Source: Atriophallophorus winterbourni (Eukaryota > Platyhelminthes > Trematoda > Plagiorchiida > Microphallidae). From it: DNA of 64,000 nt. Position 1 is the stretch's first letter, and the number at the start of each line of letters is the position of its first letter. This document shows, in pieces, positions 38,626-50,800 of this stretch. Under the pieces are notes generated by a model. The model had not been told where the DNA came from. It was given only the letters and a program-made list of their open reading frames with translations, and searched no databases. Where the stretch lies: assembly GCA_013407085.1 (NCBI GenBank), contig JACCGJ010000342.1, positions 1-64,000 on the forward strand, in the 5' to 3' direction. The position numbers were made by a program, and so were the translations under genes.

Positions 38626-41600
38626 TCAAAGCATAACTGGCGCACTTTTATGATTGTCTACACAGGGAAGGGAATAACAATGCGGCGAACGTGTAGATAT
38701 CCTGAAAATGACAGCATTTGTGCTGCTCCAACCAGCACCGTTTAACAAAAGAAGACGAATTGTTAGACAATAATCTCAAGAAAGGAACAAGATTCACATT
38801 CCAGACAAAGCAGTTTCACATAAATAGAAGGGTCAGTCAAGTTCTGTTCGAAAATCCTTGCGTGCAGGGAATGCGGGCAACGAGACAGGGAGTGTGTGGT
38901 TCGGATTTGAGCAATGTTATTCTCGATGGTTGATAAAGTGATGCTGTCGGTCTGTAACGAAGAAAACACGCAAAAAGCAACACGACACGATACGAAGCAA
39001 AAGCATGTGTGTTATACATATGTGAAAGCATCCGATCTCGCTGCCGAATTATTTGAAAGGCATAAAGTTCATTTTACCGATTGTACATGGCAACTGAATC
39101 AGTCCTTTGCACGGTAAACTCTACTCTAGTGAAGCTTCCGTTTTACGCAGCAATTAATGTTATGTGTCGCAGCTTGTGCTCTGGTATGACATAGTCAGTA
39201 GTACGTTTCTCATATTAGTGCGCCAAACGTGAAAATGCCAGGCTAAGAGCAACATCAAGAACGAGGATATTTTCCAGAGAATGTATGCCTTGGCTTTGTT
39301 CGGAAGAATTTCAATGATACAAAGACTGAGATGCTGGAATAGTTCCAAAAGGCGTTGTACATTTTTTCACTTGTCCAATCGACTTTAGGTTTTACGTGAG
39401 AGTTTTACTTGTGATCTGCACGAACTCAGACATTGTGATTCCTTAACACAACTGCACTGAGTGTATACTCCAGGCCTTTAAGGACGGTTATCAGACTGAC
39501 ATAAAGTTAGGCTTCTTCACTGCGGATTCTAAGAGCGTCTAATGTAATCGCACTTCAGATGAAAAACAAATAGGTTCGCTTTCGCTGCTGCAACTTCTAG
39601 AAGGCTGCTTGACACGGCGAGGTTAAACCGCACGCCGTCGAAGCGAGGAAGAGCATCTCCCATTTCTAAAGAACGTGTAATCATTTTAGCACATTAATGT
39701 TAGGGGGCCACGTCTCATGGAGGGCACCCGAATCGAGTACAGTCTTAAAGATCGTCGTTAATGGCAACAGATTTTATTATGTAACTGGTTTCAGAGTTGT
39801 GCTCTTTGTGTTAGCATTATGGTTCGCTTGTACTGAAAAATACAGTGTGCTTTACGGTTAGTTCCGAGTCCAAATGCACGGAATAAGGATGGCTGACAGG
39901 TGTAGACGACAACTTAATGGCTGTTGCCAAACTCAAGGCGGTCGGTAACCGACCTAAGGATCTCTTAAACCATCCGAAGCAGACACAAGCACTGAACTCT
40001 AAGCCAGTCTAACAATAGCTTTAAACGTGATCTGCTGCTTAGTTTTATTTTCCACAGAAGTGGAATAGTGAGTGTTTCATTCGGAGAGCTGAGGTGTGCA
40101 GTGGATCATACAGCAAGTGCATCATCTCCGCACCACCAAAGGAACAATGGGCCATTATCCAGATGTTATCCCCGGAGGGGCTATAACAAAGATGATAGAA
40201 GCAGGATTAGCTTAACAGGGCTCCGACTCCAGATCTTCCCTCGTGGTTGCCTCCTTCAGCATGTGGCATGATCCGATATAATCATACTGCAGTGGATGTT
40301 CGAAATTAGGGTTTTATTCTCTACGCATATCAATGGAAGCAGCTATACTCGATCACATAGGACCACGCTTGCATGCCAGGCGCTGAAGCTGGTTATCAGA
40401 CACAGGACACTTGAGCGATTTTAACAGGGGAGCTTACCCCCAAGCCACTACAATTGTGATAACCTTGGAATGTGATCTGCGTAAGATAGAATTAACATAT
40501 CACTAGTTCACCATATTGCGATGAGATGCAGGAAACTGAAAATAAGCATAATTTTCAAAACAAAACCGCTCTGAACGGCTGATTAAATTTGATTAACGAT
40601 AGGAGCTAATCAATGTACACCACTGGGCAAAAAACAGTCCAGGCGCGGTGATAACAAAAAGGCAGGGCACTTGCGAATGGAGGAGAGACATACCTGTGTG
40701 TCTAAACTTAGTCCACATTCACAGGAGAGAACAGTCCCGACTAGGTTCAGTCTGTATCTGTAAGTGAGTGGAAGGAAAGTAGATGTGCATCTTATAAGTT
40801 TGTGATGAAACGATATAGAGAAGTAATCGACGCACACAAGTCAGTACCGGTCTCGTGCTACCACAGGTTGTGACGAACGATCCCGAAGAAACCATTGTAC
40901 AGCAGCTTATACATAAGTTTCCCAGCGTTAAAGCGTATGCATGTTGCTTGGTTCCTGAGGAAGAGGTTTGGCTTATACTAAGTGAACCAGTTCGGAAATG
41001 CGCATTGTGGAGATCGCACATTGCATAAGATATCGACCAAATGTAGTGCTGGATTCGTGGCAGAGTGGAGTGGAAGGTTGCATGCGATCGACCGTTGCAA
41101 ACGAAACGTACTCACTTGGCTAAAAATGCGCCAAATACATGTAGGAACCTGTTACTGTCATGGAAGACTCCGTTTGTAACAAAGGCAAACGAGGACTAGT
41201 TAGCGTGTTTTTGACGAAGAGATATACTCAGTCAAACGTAAACCGTTGGTTGAGACAATCCTCAAACAATGGTGCGATAGCATGAGGTCATTTACGAGAG
41301 CTGTCGATTAAGGTGGACCAACATTGTTGCGCGTAGGTTTGATCGGCAAAGACGGCGCTGCCAAGCTGACTGTATAACACACTGGGCCACAATTCAAAGA
41401 AAAATTTCAGCCCCCATTTTCTTTTTACGCAATTATGTCTACCTTACACTAGTCCATTGCACATCCCAGTCTTCAAGAATATCGTGACGTAGGGAAATAT
41501 AATTTGACAACGGATTAAAGCGATAAAATGTAGTAAAAAGGTAAACTTTCAAAAAATTCTCACCGGTTACAAAAAGGGCACGTGGTCGTAGAGGTCTCCA

Positions 41601-44600
41601 TCGAGGAAAAGTATTGGCAATCCGATTCGACGTCTATAAGAAAAGCAAAGAATAGTACAACGTCAAAATTTTAAACAAGCGACAAACACGATTGGCACAT
41701 TTGGGTGACCGATACTTCGCAGTGCGTCTAAGCCAGCCGATCAAATCAATGGAAAAGTCCGATCTTGAGTGCTCGCATTCGATGAACCTCAGAAGAAAGG
41801 TGATTAACGCGAGGATATTACGTGGGGGTGGAGAGTAAATGTATTCTTTGAGATTCTAGCTTTGCTCGCGGTCAATTGAATATTGCTTTTTCATGGAGAA
41901 ACCTACACATGTGGCTGGAATGGCTGAAATGAGTCTGATGACACCATATCAAAACGGTTTTTCTACGACAGAACTAGTCGGCGGGTAGATTTAAAGGTTT
42001 GGTGGCTATTAATTAGTATTCGTGACAAGTTCACAGTTTGATTAATGAAAACCTCCGCAGTTACATACTCAACAGGAACCAACAGGTATTGAGTGGCATT
42101 CGAAAAATTTAGAAATTTCCGCATTTTATATCGAGCTGGGTTAGGGAAACTCGACATTATCTCCACGCACGAAGTGTCAATGAATGTGTGGAACACCGCC
42201 AAAATTCGGGCTGTGGTTTCCGGCATACACACACAGGCACGAATAATAGCTAAAGCAAACAGTACACATGGAAATGAAGCAGATCGTAATCTCGGGAATG
42301 TTTTAGTTGGCTAATAAGGCTACTAGTGATAACGATCAAACAGAAATATTCAGTGGATTGAAGATGATGAGCACGAAATAGAGAGCACTAGGATCAAAAC
42401 AGTTTAATAGTGCGTACACAGGGTATCGTCCGAAGTTGTATAGGTAAAATGGACATCAAAAGAGATTGAGTTAGTTGCTAAAGCACTGATGCCACAGTCC
42501 AATATCGCAAGAGCAATAATAAGGAGGAGATGATAAATAAAGAATTATAAGTCGTTAGGAGGTGACCTACTTAACAGAATCCTAAAAGTATGTACGAAAA
42601 TAGGAACAGCAAGTTCGGTTGACATAATAGTACACCCACACGTACCGTGTTGAAATTCCGCGATTACTTCATCCTGTAGTCGAAGGAGAGCGTCTAATTC
42701 GACACTATCCGTCTGAAAGAGCAGTGCAACAGAACAAGGTCATTGGTCAATTTGGCGTGGCACATTGCAAGACACTCGATGATATTTTAATTGTAAAAAT
42801 GTGAAAAATGACATCAAATTAATGGGTGGACGATGGTCATTGCAGAACCCATGGGAAGATTGCAAAGAAAGAACAAGTTATGTCCGTGGAATGTGTGACT
42901 CGCATTCCGAAAGATGTTATATTATTATACATTTGGTCCAAAGTATTCTGAGTAATCGTAGATTAGGAAATCCAAAAAGCTCCTATTCACGGCCTATCTA
43001 AATACCGAGTTTGACGTACATGCTTCCATTACAGCTTCAAGATTCATTCGAAAATTTTTGGAAATTTCAGCTCCACATTAGTTTTAACAACAAAAAGCAC
43101 AACGGATTCCATATGAATTACACTTTTAAAGCAAAAAAATATTCACGGAAAATATTTCCAAGATATTAACGAGATAAATTCGACCGTAATTGTTCAATAA
43201 GCAGTTCCTTGTGATAAAGGTTTCGTGAAGCAGATGTGATAAATGACCTCCGATATAAAGATGTTCGCAAAGGGTTCGCGCTAAGGGTTGACAGTTGCTG
43301 GCCAGCTACGTTCAGTGGAAACCTTCGGCTCGAAAAGAAGAGTGGTGTGTGAAGTACCATCGTTCTGTAATTGGCAGGATAACTCCAATGGTTTATTTTC
43401 TGTGGCCAAATTATCAGGAATAGACTTTCGATGTCTTGTTTACCCACATTTCATCAACTTTTTTGGTCACAATGTATAAATCTAAACGGATGCTATGTAT
43501 TTCCATTATTTCGGACGTGTCTTCTACGTTATAGAACGAAACTGGAGGGATTTTTCATACTTCTAAGTGTTCCGCAACAGATATGGTGGGAACTTCGAAT
43601 CAATAACCGTCGCGATGGGCTTGCACCATCGAGGGCCCTGAAAGTTTCACATATGATGGGGTTGGTGGCGATGGTCCTTGAAGTAGATAATTTTGATGCG
43701 AGTTTGAGTCGAACGAGTATGCTAATCTTGGCAGGTCATCCATAAAGAGCGAGTATCTTCAAGCTAGCGCTTTCTATGACTGTTTCCACAGTGCACAAAG
43801 ATGAATTATGCAATCGAAAATGCACCTAGATATGACCTAAACTCAGCAATTCACTGTTGATCAAACACACAGGGAGCCTACCAGCAGACGATGAAAGATC
43901 AAAAATATGAAACAAGTTGGCAACATAGAGACGAGTCATGGATAAACGGCAATGACCAAAATCTCGAGTTCCACAAACGCTGAATTGCTGGAATAGATGA
44001 ATGCCAAGTAGGCAAAGATTGCAGCCGTTCGGGTGTCGAAAAAGCGAAACAACTCAGTGATATTTTAGATACTAAACTACCGAACCGACGGCCATGTATT
44101 GAATGTTCATTCAGGAATCGAGTGGTTTGCGTTTGTTACAAATCGAATCCAGATCACCCCACCAACCCGTACACATAAATCGTGACGTAGTGCATACGTA
44201 ACAACATCTTATTCCAATGTTTCGGGATAAGGAGCCGAAATTTACCGGTTGACACCCTACGTGACGATGGGAAAAAAAATAAAACAGAATTTATGTAGAA
44301 CCATACACTGGACCACGAAGCGTTCACAAGACTCACATTTGTATCCTTCAAAATGAGATCCAACACACTGCGATAATCATCAGCTAATTCATTTTTGGTC
44401 GTCTCTAGACGATTCCCGTCTGTGGACGATTGCACAGCTCGGATGCGATCGATAAACGCGTGACGTCGCTGATTGAGGGCATCTGCAAATTTCTTTCCCG
44501 TTAGAACACCAAACAGAAACATACTTGACGAATGACATTTTTATTGGGAAATGTTTGTACACGCGCTGATTGGTAAAGACTTTTGTGTGAATCCATCAAA

Positions 44601-46617
44601 AGTGTATCCGCAATTTGTCAATCATGCGGCTAAAGTGAGCAGGAAACCGGGATAGCAGGTGAAGGATTAAGAGAATCGATATTGATGTAAGGGAAGATGG
44701 GTAAAATTCATGGTAGCAAAAACGGTGGACATCGAACATTGAACAGAATGAGTTGCACGACTGCTCATTAATAAATAATCAGTTAACAAGTATGTAACAA
44801 GAAAAACTCTTGTGAAAAAATTAAGTTCAAAAGTGAGAAATTCATGTCCAGCTATCCGTCACTAAATGTAGGCTACTTTACAAGGTTTGCAAGATAAAGA
44901 GTCACCACGAAATGTAAAGACGGCTTACGAGGGATATTCAGTAGTATAACGATAACATAGAAATCCAGTGTGAGTAGTATAAAAACCGGTGTTTGCGGAT
45001 GAAACCAATTTCAATGAAACTTTCACAAAGTAAAATACGGCCTGCGTCTTTTCAATGCACACTTTCATGATGAAAAATCGAATTATCAGCTGAAGAACCC
45101 ATTTCAAATTAAACAGGATTAAGTACCTATCGAAACGGCGCAACAACATTGGTCTAATCATGAAAACAGCACGACCGCAGAAACATTTAGTTTCGCAACA
45201 GGGGAATCGACGGAACTTGAATGATTCTGCGTAAAAAATTCCGTCGAAATTTCAATGAAATCCCTGAGCGTGAAATAAACAATAACGGTATGAAGTAACC
45301 AGGAAAATTTTTACAAATACCTACTGGTAGAATCACGAAGGTGAAGATTTCGAAAAATCTGGTAAGAAAACGTAAATCGTATTTGAACAAAGACTAGATT
45401 GACAATATAATTGAGTATGTGCTCAGAGCCAATGTGGGTGGTATGACGATGAAAAACAGTCTTCTAAAAAACACTAATTCGGTTCCGAGCGACGAGAGTG
45501 TGTTGTTGACGATCTTTAAAATCCAAATTGATAAATACATGATTTAGACAAGCGGGTCAGTTGGTGTGCTTCACGAGAAAATGAAGACGTTAGCAGAGTC
45601 AGCAACTGCGATTAGTAACAAGATACAGCACATTGCAGTGTTCACATCGTGAAAGCCACACAAAGAGCTCAGTAGTGTGAAATTGGATAGACGGTGAAAG
45701 TATCGAAACTTGGCCTTAGTAGTAGAAGAAGAAGCGTAAAAACCCTTATTCAAAAATAGTTGAAATTATATCGGTTTTAAACACGGCAAATCATTTCGGA
45801 GAAACAACATTAGAAAATGATACATAGCATATCCACGAGATAAATATGCCCCCCCAAACGGCAACCTTTTTCGGTAGATATATCGGTACAAATGGGATCA
45901 CATATTATCAGGATGAGGTTCTCGTTGGCAGCATAACGATTCGACCGAGTAAATGATTAAGATTGGTAATATAAATGGATTGATGCGGAGTGGTGGAGAA
46001 GTATCAGTGCGAACAATACAAATTAGTCGACGGTAAAAAGTGTTCTTTCAAAACAGTTTCAATGATCTCTGTGTAGAGGAAAATATCATGTGAAACAATT
46101 TTTATATGTCGGAAATAATATTAATAATAATAAGACAAAAATCGGTAAATTTTGTTTTCACGTCCATGTAGTGTCAAAGTTAAATAAAACATCTACCGTT
46201 GATTGAAAGTATAGGGACGGATAGTTAATCCGTAGGCTCCATCGAGATTACCTGTTAGCTAGCTGAGATGCATTGGTTGGAGCCATTTTAAGAGAACAGA
46301 GCGTGAATACTTAGCATGTGTTGCGCGACTGAACGAAACGATCAGGTGAAACGAATAACAAGCGGGATAAGCGTAATACTCATACAGCGCAGTATTGCTA
46401 GCAGCAAGCATGCGAAGCCTGTGGCATGAATGGGAAATAACGCGTTGCTAGTAGCGCTACTGTGAGGCTGGAGGATATGAATGAATTTGAATAATCACAA
46501 CACAAATGCACATTTTGCTGCGAGCATATGTGTTTTTGATGTGCATCTAAATCACGTGCTTGAAGTGTCAGCTCCTGATACACGAGAAATGTTATCGTTC
46601 CTGTCGTTGTAATCACA
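38626..46617. other. Compositionally distinct stretch, one orphan exon
   Basis: The plus strand is visibly richer in G and A and poorer in T runs than the left half, and recognisable TEs are nearly absent. Only the exon at 44,337-44,482 has convincing splice sites. It may be an intron or introns of an unidentified minus-strand gene. Confidence 0.5.
44337..44482 (-). CDS. Orphan coding exon, unknown gene
   Basis: A 146-bp open segment flanked by acceptor AATTTGCAG and donor AAT|GTGAGT, with incoming phase 1 and outgoing phase 0. It encodes about 49 helical, charged residues (DALNQRRHAFIDRIRAVQSS at the start, ELADDYRSVLDLILKD at the end) with no repeat match elsewhere in the window. It lies 3.2 kb past the RPRD1-like stop on the same strand. 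Its phase does not fit a join to exon 6, so it is more likely an internal exon of the next gene than an alternative 3' exon. A join from exon 5 would be in phase but would lose the coiled coil. I do not recognise the family. Confidence 0.5.
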
Positions 46618-46743
46618 AACCTGGATCCAGACAACGTGCCGCACAGTGATAGATTGCACGTGGACTAGAATAGATATGAGAAAGAAATAGAAACGGAAAT
46701 GGCAGTGAGAATTCAGTCTGTTTGGGTATGCAGCACGGTTAGC
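46618..46743 (-). repeat. ST repeat, left part, host of retroposon insertion
   Basis: Contains CTGGATCCAGACAACGTGCC, GATAGATTGCACGTGGAC and a GTATGCAGCACGGTTAGC end. The retroposon inserted at this end, duplicating GCACGGTTAGC. Confidence 0.75.
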
Positions 46744-47273
46744 GGTTCCAAAGGTTTTCATAGCCAGTGGTGGCAGTGGGGATAAGCTCACACTGTCTAT
46801 AAAATGCTCTCAAATAGCCTCTGGCAACCAAGTACAGCACGAGTGGCTCCCGAGCCCGGCGGAACTGCTTCTACCAACAGGAGAAGGGGCGAAGGCGAGT
46901 CACTGGCGCCTGAAAACCAGTTTGCTTCGGGCAGATGGAGTTCGTTAGCCTGGGGGCATTTCATCTAAGGGAACGAAAACCCTGATTTTAAAACTTCGCG
47001 GCCGTGCGAGATACCTGATAACGGGAGAGGCTTCGGGAGAAAACCCCGATGAAAATCCTGGAACAGAGTCTAGTAGACCGTTAGTTGGTGCACACCACCT
47101 CTTTCTGACAACTCCTTGCTGCCTTGCAGGTCGCACTTGGTTGTGCAAAGGCTAGAGAAGCTGACTCGAACGAACGCCGTGTGGTGCTGGGACGTCGCTT
47201 TGTACCCTAATTCCGAACTCTTCATTGAAGCCAACGCATCCTCCAGGATATAGTAGAACAAAAGCAAAAGGAG
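46744..47273 (+). mobile_element. GC-rich non-autonomous retroposon, copy 1, with TSD
   Basis: A 530-bp unit, far richer in GC than its surroundings, begins GGTTCCAAAGG and ends in an A-rich tail (GAACAAAAGCAAAAGGA). It is bounded by an exact 11-bp duplication GCACGGTTAGC at 46733-46743 and 47274-47284. The host sequence that it splits is a copy of the ST SINE-like repeat, which resumes on the other side. There is no intact ORF. Homologous units lie at 48,806-49,373 and 55,927-56,468 (both minus) and, diverged, at 32,537 ahead of an RTE ORF. Confidence 0.85.
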
Positions 47274-47395
47274 GCACGGTTAGCCGTAAAACACAGAAGT
47301 ACTGTAATATTGCGCATGCGCACACCGACCAAGATACTGTCAGGATGCCCAGGCCGATACAGATATAATGGAAATACTCAAGCGTGTTTCCTCGC
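47274..47395 (-). repeat. ST repeat, right part after retroposon
   Basis: Resumes with the duplicated GCACGGTTAGC, then AACACAGAAGTACTG and a second ST body start (AAGATACTGTCAGGATGCCC, CGATACAGATATAATG). This supports the reading that the retroposon landed inside an ST array. Confidence 0.7.
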
Positions 47396-47696
47396 ACAGA
47401 TCATAGGCAAATAAACAAAGCACGCCGTTAGCTGCACAGCACCGGAGCACTGCAAGATTGAACATCCCACTCTACCAAATGGACCGGATGTACCAGCATG
47501 CATACCCATATGGGAAATTTCACCCATCCACCCACCGATTATGCTACTTGAAACTGACGCATTATTGCCAAAACGATAGCAACACATTGGAAAATATACC
47601 AAAACCACAAAAAGATTAAGTTTTATGTACATGTATTAGAAAGAAAGTTCGAAGGATAAAATTAGTGGTGAAAATTCACGATTAAAAGTCCGCTGT

Positions 47697-47840
47697 TCAG
47701 CCAAACAAATCGTTGATAGTAGGAAGGGGGCCGAGGCCCACAGACGCATTTGGCAGTAAATTCAAATCGGGCAAACTGGACACGTGGTTCGCAAGTTCCT
47801 TTTGTAGTTTCTCCCCGTGGGCACGTTTCGATTTTAGATC
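47697..47840 (-). CDS. RPRD1: RPRD1-like exon 7 (C-terminus and stop)
   Basis: Acceptor GTTCAG. It encodes residues 334-380: the end of the coiled coil, then VSSLPDLNLLPN and LGPLPTINDLFG, then TGA at 47699-47697. The SLPDL..LPN motif and a PLP..DLF-type ending are characteristic of RPRD1 proteins. Confidence 0.92.
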   Translation of the reverse strand, partial: DLKSKRAHGEKLQKELANHVSSLPDLNLLPNASVGLGPLPTINDLFG

Positions 47841-50800
47841 CTGAACACGCAAAATGGAGTCATGGAGAATGCGACAACAGCAAACATGCGAGTGATTAAG
47901 GAAAACCAGACAAACTGGATTACAGGATGCCCGGGTAAATCTGATAAAACCTTATTCGCACGGCCCATTAGAGCTCGCTTAGAAGTCTATCGACGGAGGG
48001 TGGGAAAAATCGAAAATATCATCGAAAACAAGTATTGAAAACAAATTGGGAAATTAGATGACTTTCCTGAAGCACGATATTGAGAGTAATCGAGGCTAGT
48101 GTGACACGATATTTGAGATCCCTGAGACGCACAGTACGGATGACGGAATAGATTAATCTGCGATTTAATAAAATCTAATCTGCTATTTAATTTTGTAATT
48201 CTTGTCATTATGCAACCATGCATTGAAGGCGACCCCAACCTTTTGAGTGCACATTCGTCCAGTTGATGATATTCTAAAGTAGGGTTATGGTGATGGTATA
48301 ATTGTCCTTTGCGACTAGTACACACATGCAAATGGTATGGGAAGCAAACACTATGAACGGAATATGTTTTGATTAGTCGGTGTTCTGGAGCTAGATGAAT
48401 CGAATAGCACTTTATTGAAGACAACCAGGCGCCCGAAACCGTAGATCGCTATACGTAGCAACCGTTCTGCCTATTTATTACTGCATGACTGTGAAACTCC
48501 GACTTTACGCGAAGACAACCCAGAGTATTCGATAACCGCTGTCACGGTACAATTTTAGAAACTGGCAAAATACCGTCAGACGATCGGAACAACCTACACA
48601 GACTACGCTTGTTGGATCAGGGTTTGCGGATTTCGGGCGACCGACTTCTGGAACAGTTTCTTGCGCGATGCTGCATCCCGAATGTCGTAGAACTCGGAGA
48701 GCCAACGCCCCAAATCGTGTATGCAGTTAAAGACACCAATTAGTAACCTTTCTAAAGTCGGCGCAATCCGTCTTCCTGTGTAAGTTATTCGCGGAGGTTA
48801 GTTACTTTACTTACTTTGTGCGACTATCTCCTCCTGGAGGATGAGTCGGCTTCAAAGAAGATTCTTGGGAATTTGGGTACAGAGCGGCGTCCCCAGCACC
48901 ACCTCGGCGTTTGTTCGAGTCAGCTTCTCTAACCTTTGCACAACCAAGTGCGACCTGCAAGGCAGCAGGGAGTTGCCAGAAAGAGGTGGTGTGCACCAAC
49001 TAACCATCTACCAGACTCTGTTCCAGGTTTTTCCTCAGGTTTTCTCCCGAAACCTTTCCCGCGATCGGGTATCCCGCAAGGCAGCGGAGGTTTAAAATCA
49101 GGGTTTTCCTTCCCTTAGATGAAATACCCTCCCAGGCTAACGAGCTACACTGCCCGAAGCAAACTGGTTTTCAGGCGCCAGTCACTCGCCCTCGCCCCTT
49201 CTCCTGTTGGTAGAAGCAGTTCCCCGCCGCCGGCTCGGAGAGCCACTCGTGCAGGCCAGAAGCTGGACTTGGTTGTCAGAGGCTTTTTGAGACGCATGCC
49301 ATATGGGAGCATTTTATAAACAGTGGGAGCTTATCGCCACTGGCATCCCCGGCTATGACAACCTTTGGAACCAGAGGTTAGTTACACAAATTAAACAGTG
49401 AACTTCTTGTATCTTGACATCAACAAGATATTTACCTGACAAATCACAATCGGGCACCGCACCCTTGGACTGAGAAAGCTTTTGTTAGAAGTGAAACGTC
49501 ACAAAAAACTATTCTAACTGATTCGTCACTAATTAACCGTGGATTTTCAGTTTTAGCTTAAATGTAGCCAACTGGATTAGCGAGGTTCACTTGTTATGAT
49601 GTGTGGCAGTAAGTCTCAAAGAGGATCTCGTATAGATGGCGTCCTACTCACTTAAACATCATCAGCGTGGTTTTGCTTACTCTTTTATGGAATCAGAAAC
49701 TGTTCAATTCTCACCCGTTCCGATCGAGTAAATTATTTTATTGTGTGGTGGTTACATGACAGGAAGCCATGCGACACTAGCAACCGATGTTGATGCTCCA
49801 AGGAAGAGGAGGATAAACGATGCTAGTTATGCAGACAGGGTACACACTCACATTTAACTCAGCTTCGTAAATTTTCAACTTTTCTTTCACAAGTTCATGA
49901 TATGCCCGAAGTTGTAGTCCCAATTTCTGGCGATTGCTCGCCTCCTCCTCTAAGGAGACGTTATACTCTTTCAGTTTCGTTGCACAATCAGCGATTCGAC
50001 TGACTAATTCATAACGTTCATTGTCCGAGGCTGTGAAAAGTAGACAAATTGAGATCGGGTGAACAATTCGGATGGGAGTAGAATGAAAACTAGCAAATGA
50101 AAAATAAACCACAACAGTGAAGGTGATGGTCGGCATAGGGGAAGAAAGGAGCGACACGAGGCAGGTGTAAAGCTAATAAAAATGATAGAATGGACATTAT
50201 TGTTTCATCCAGGTTACCGCATGTTTTTAAAGCGAAACTCTACTAACCGGCAAATAAGACTTTGTGAACGGAAGAATAGTCGACGAGAAACATTCTCTAA
50301 CAGAGCGGAGTGAATGTTATTACTTCTGGCGTAAAAAATATTAATGTGGTTCAAACTTGTATGTATGAAAGTATGGTTGTCATATCGCGGGACCTTGAAA
50401 TCGGCGATGCACAACATTTTTTCAATAAATTCTAACGTTACCTGTTTCTAAATTTATCATGTTTTCCTATCAACGAGTTTTACAGCGAAAATTCGGAAAT
50501 AAAAAAGTTCGGCTACGGCATCCGGCAAATATTCAATCATATATTGAAGAAATCACTGAAAAACAAACATTGTGCATGTTGGAAAGTTGGTCTTCGTTGA
50601 CGTCAGGCTATTTATTGTCTAATATTCGTTCCTCATTGTCCAATTATGTTGCAATTTCACTGCATACCCGCGTCGCTCGGTTTGACGAAGCCTTGCTTTA
50701 TTCTGCAATTGACAATGAGTTGCTTTAAGGTTCCTGCTGCTTTCCACTTGACCAGACTTGTACTTTGGAAAATCGTGGTGGCGGAGTTCTTACTTATATT

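Noticed and set aside
41963..42314. Overlapping open frames on both strands near 42.1 kb
   Set aside because: Both frames are open over the same bases, neither has a recognised domain, and splice signals are not convincing.
44337..44482. Alternative last exon of the RPRD1-like gene
   Set aside because: Incoming phase 1 does not match exon 6 (phase 0), and the peptide does not resemble the RPRD1 C-terminus.
48825..49319. Open frames in the GC-rich retroposon (FVRVSFSSLCTTKC-type)
   Set aside because: The frame is visible in several copies only because the copies are homologous. It shifts between them and shows no protein-level constraint, so it is taken as non-coding.
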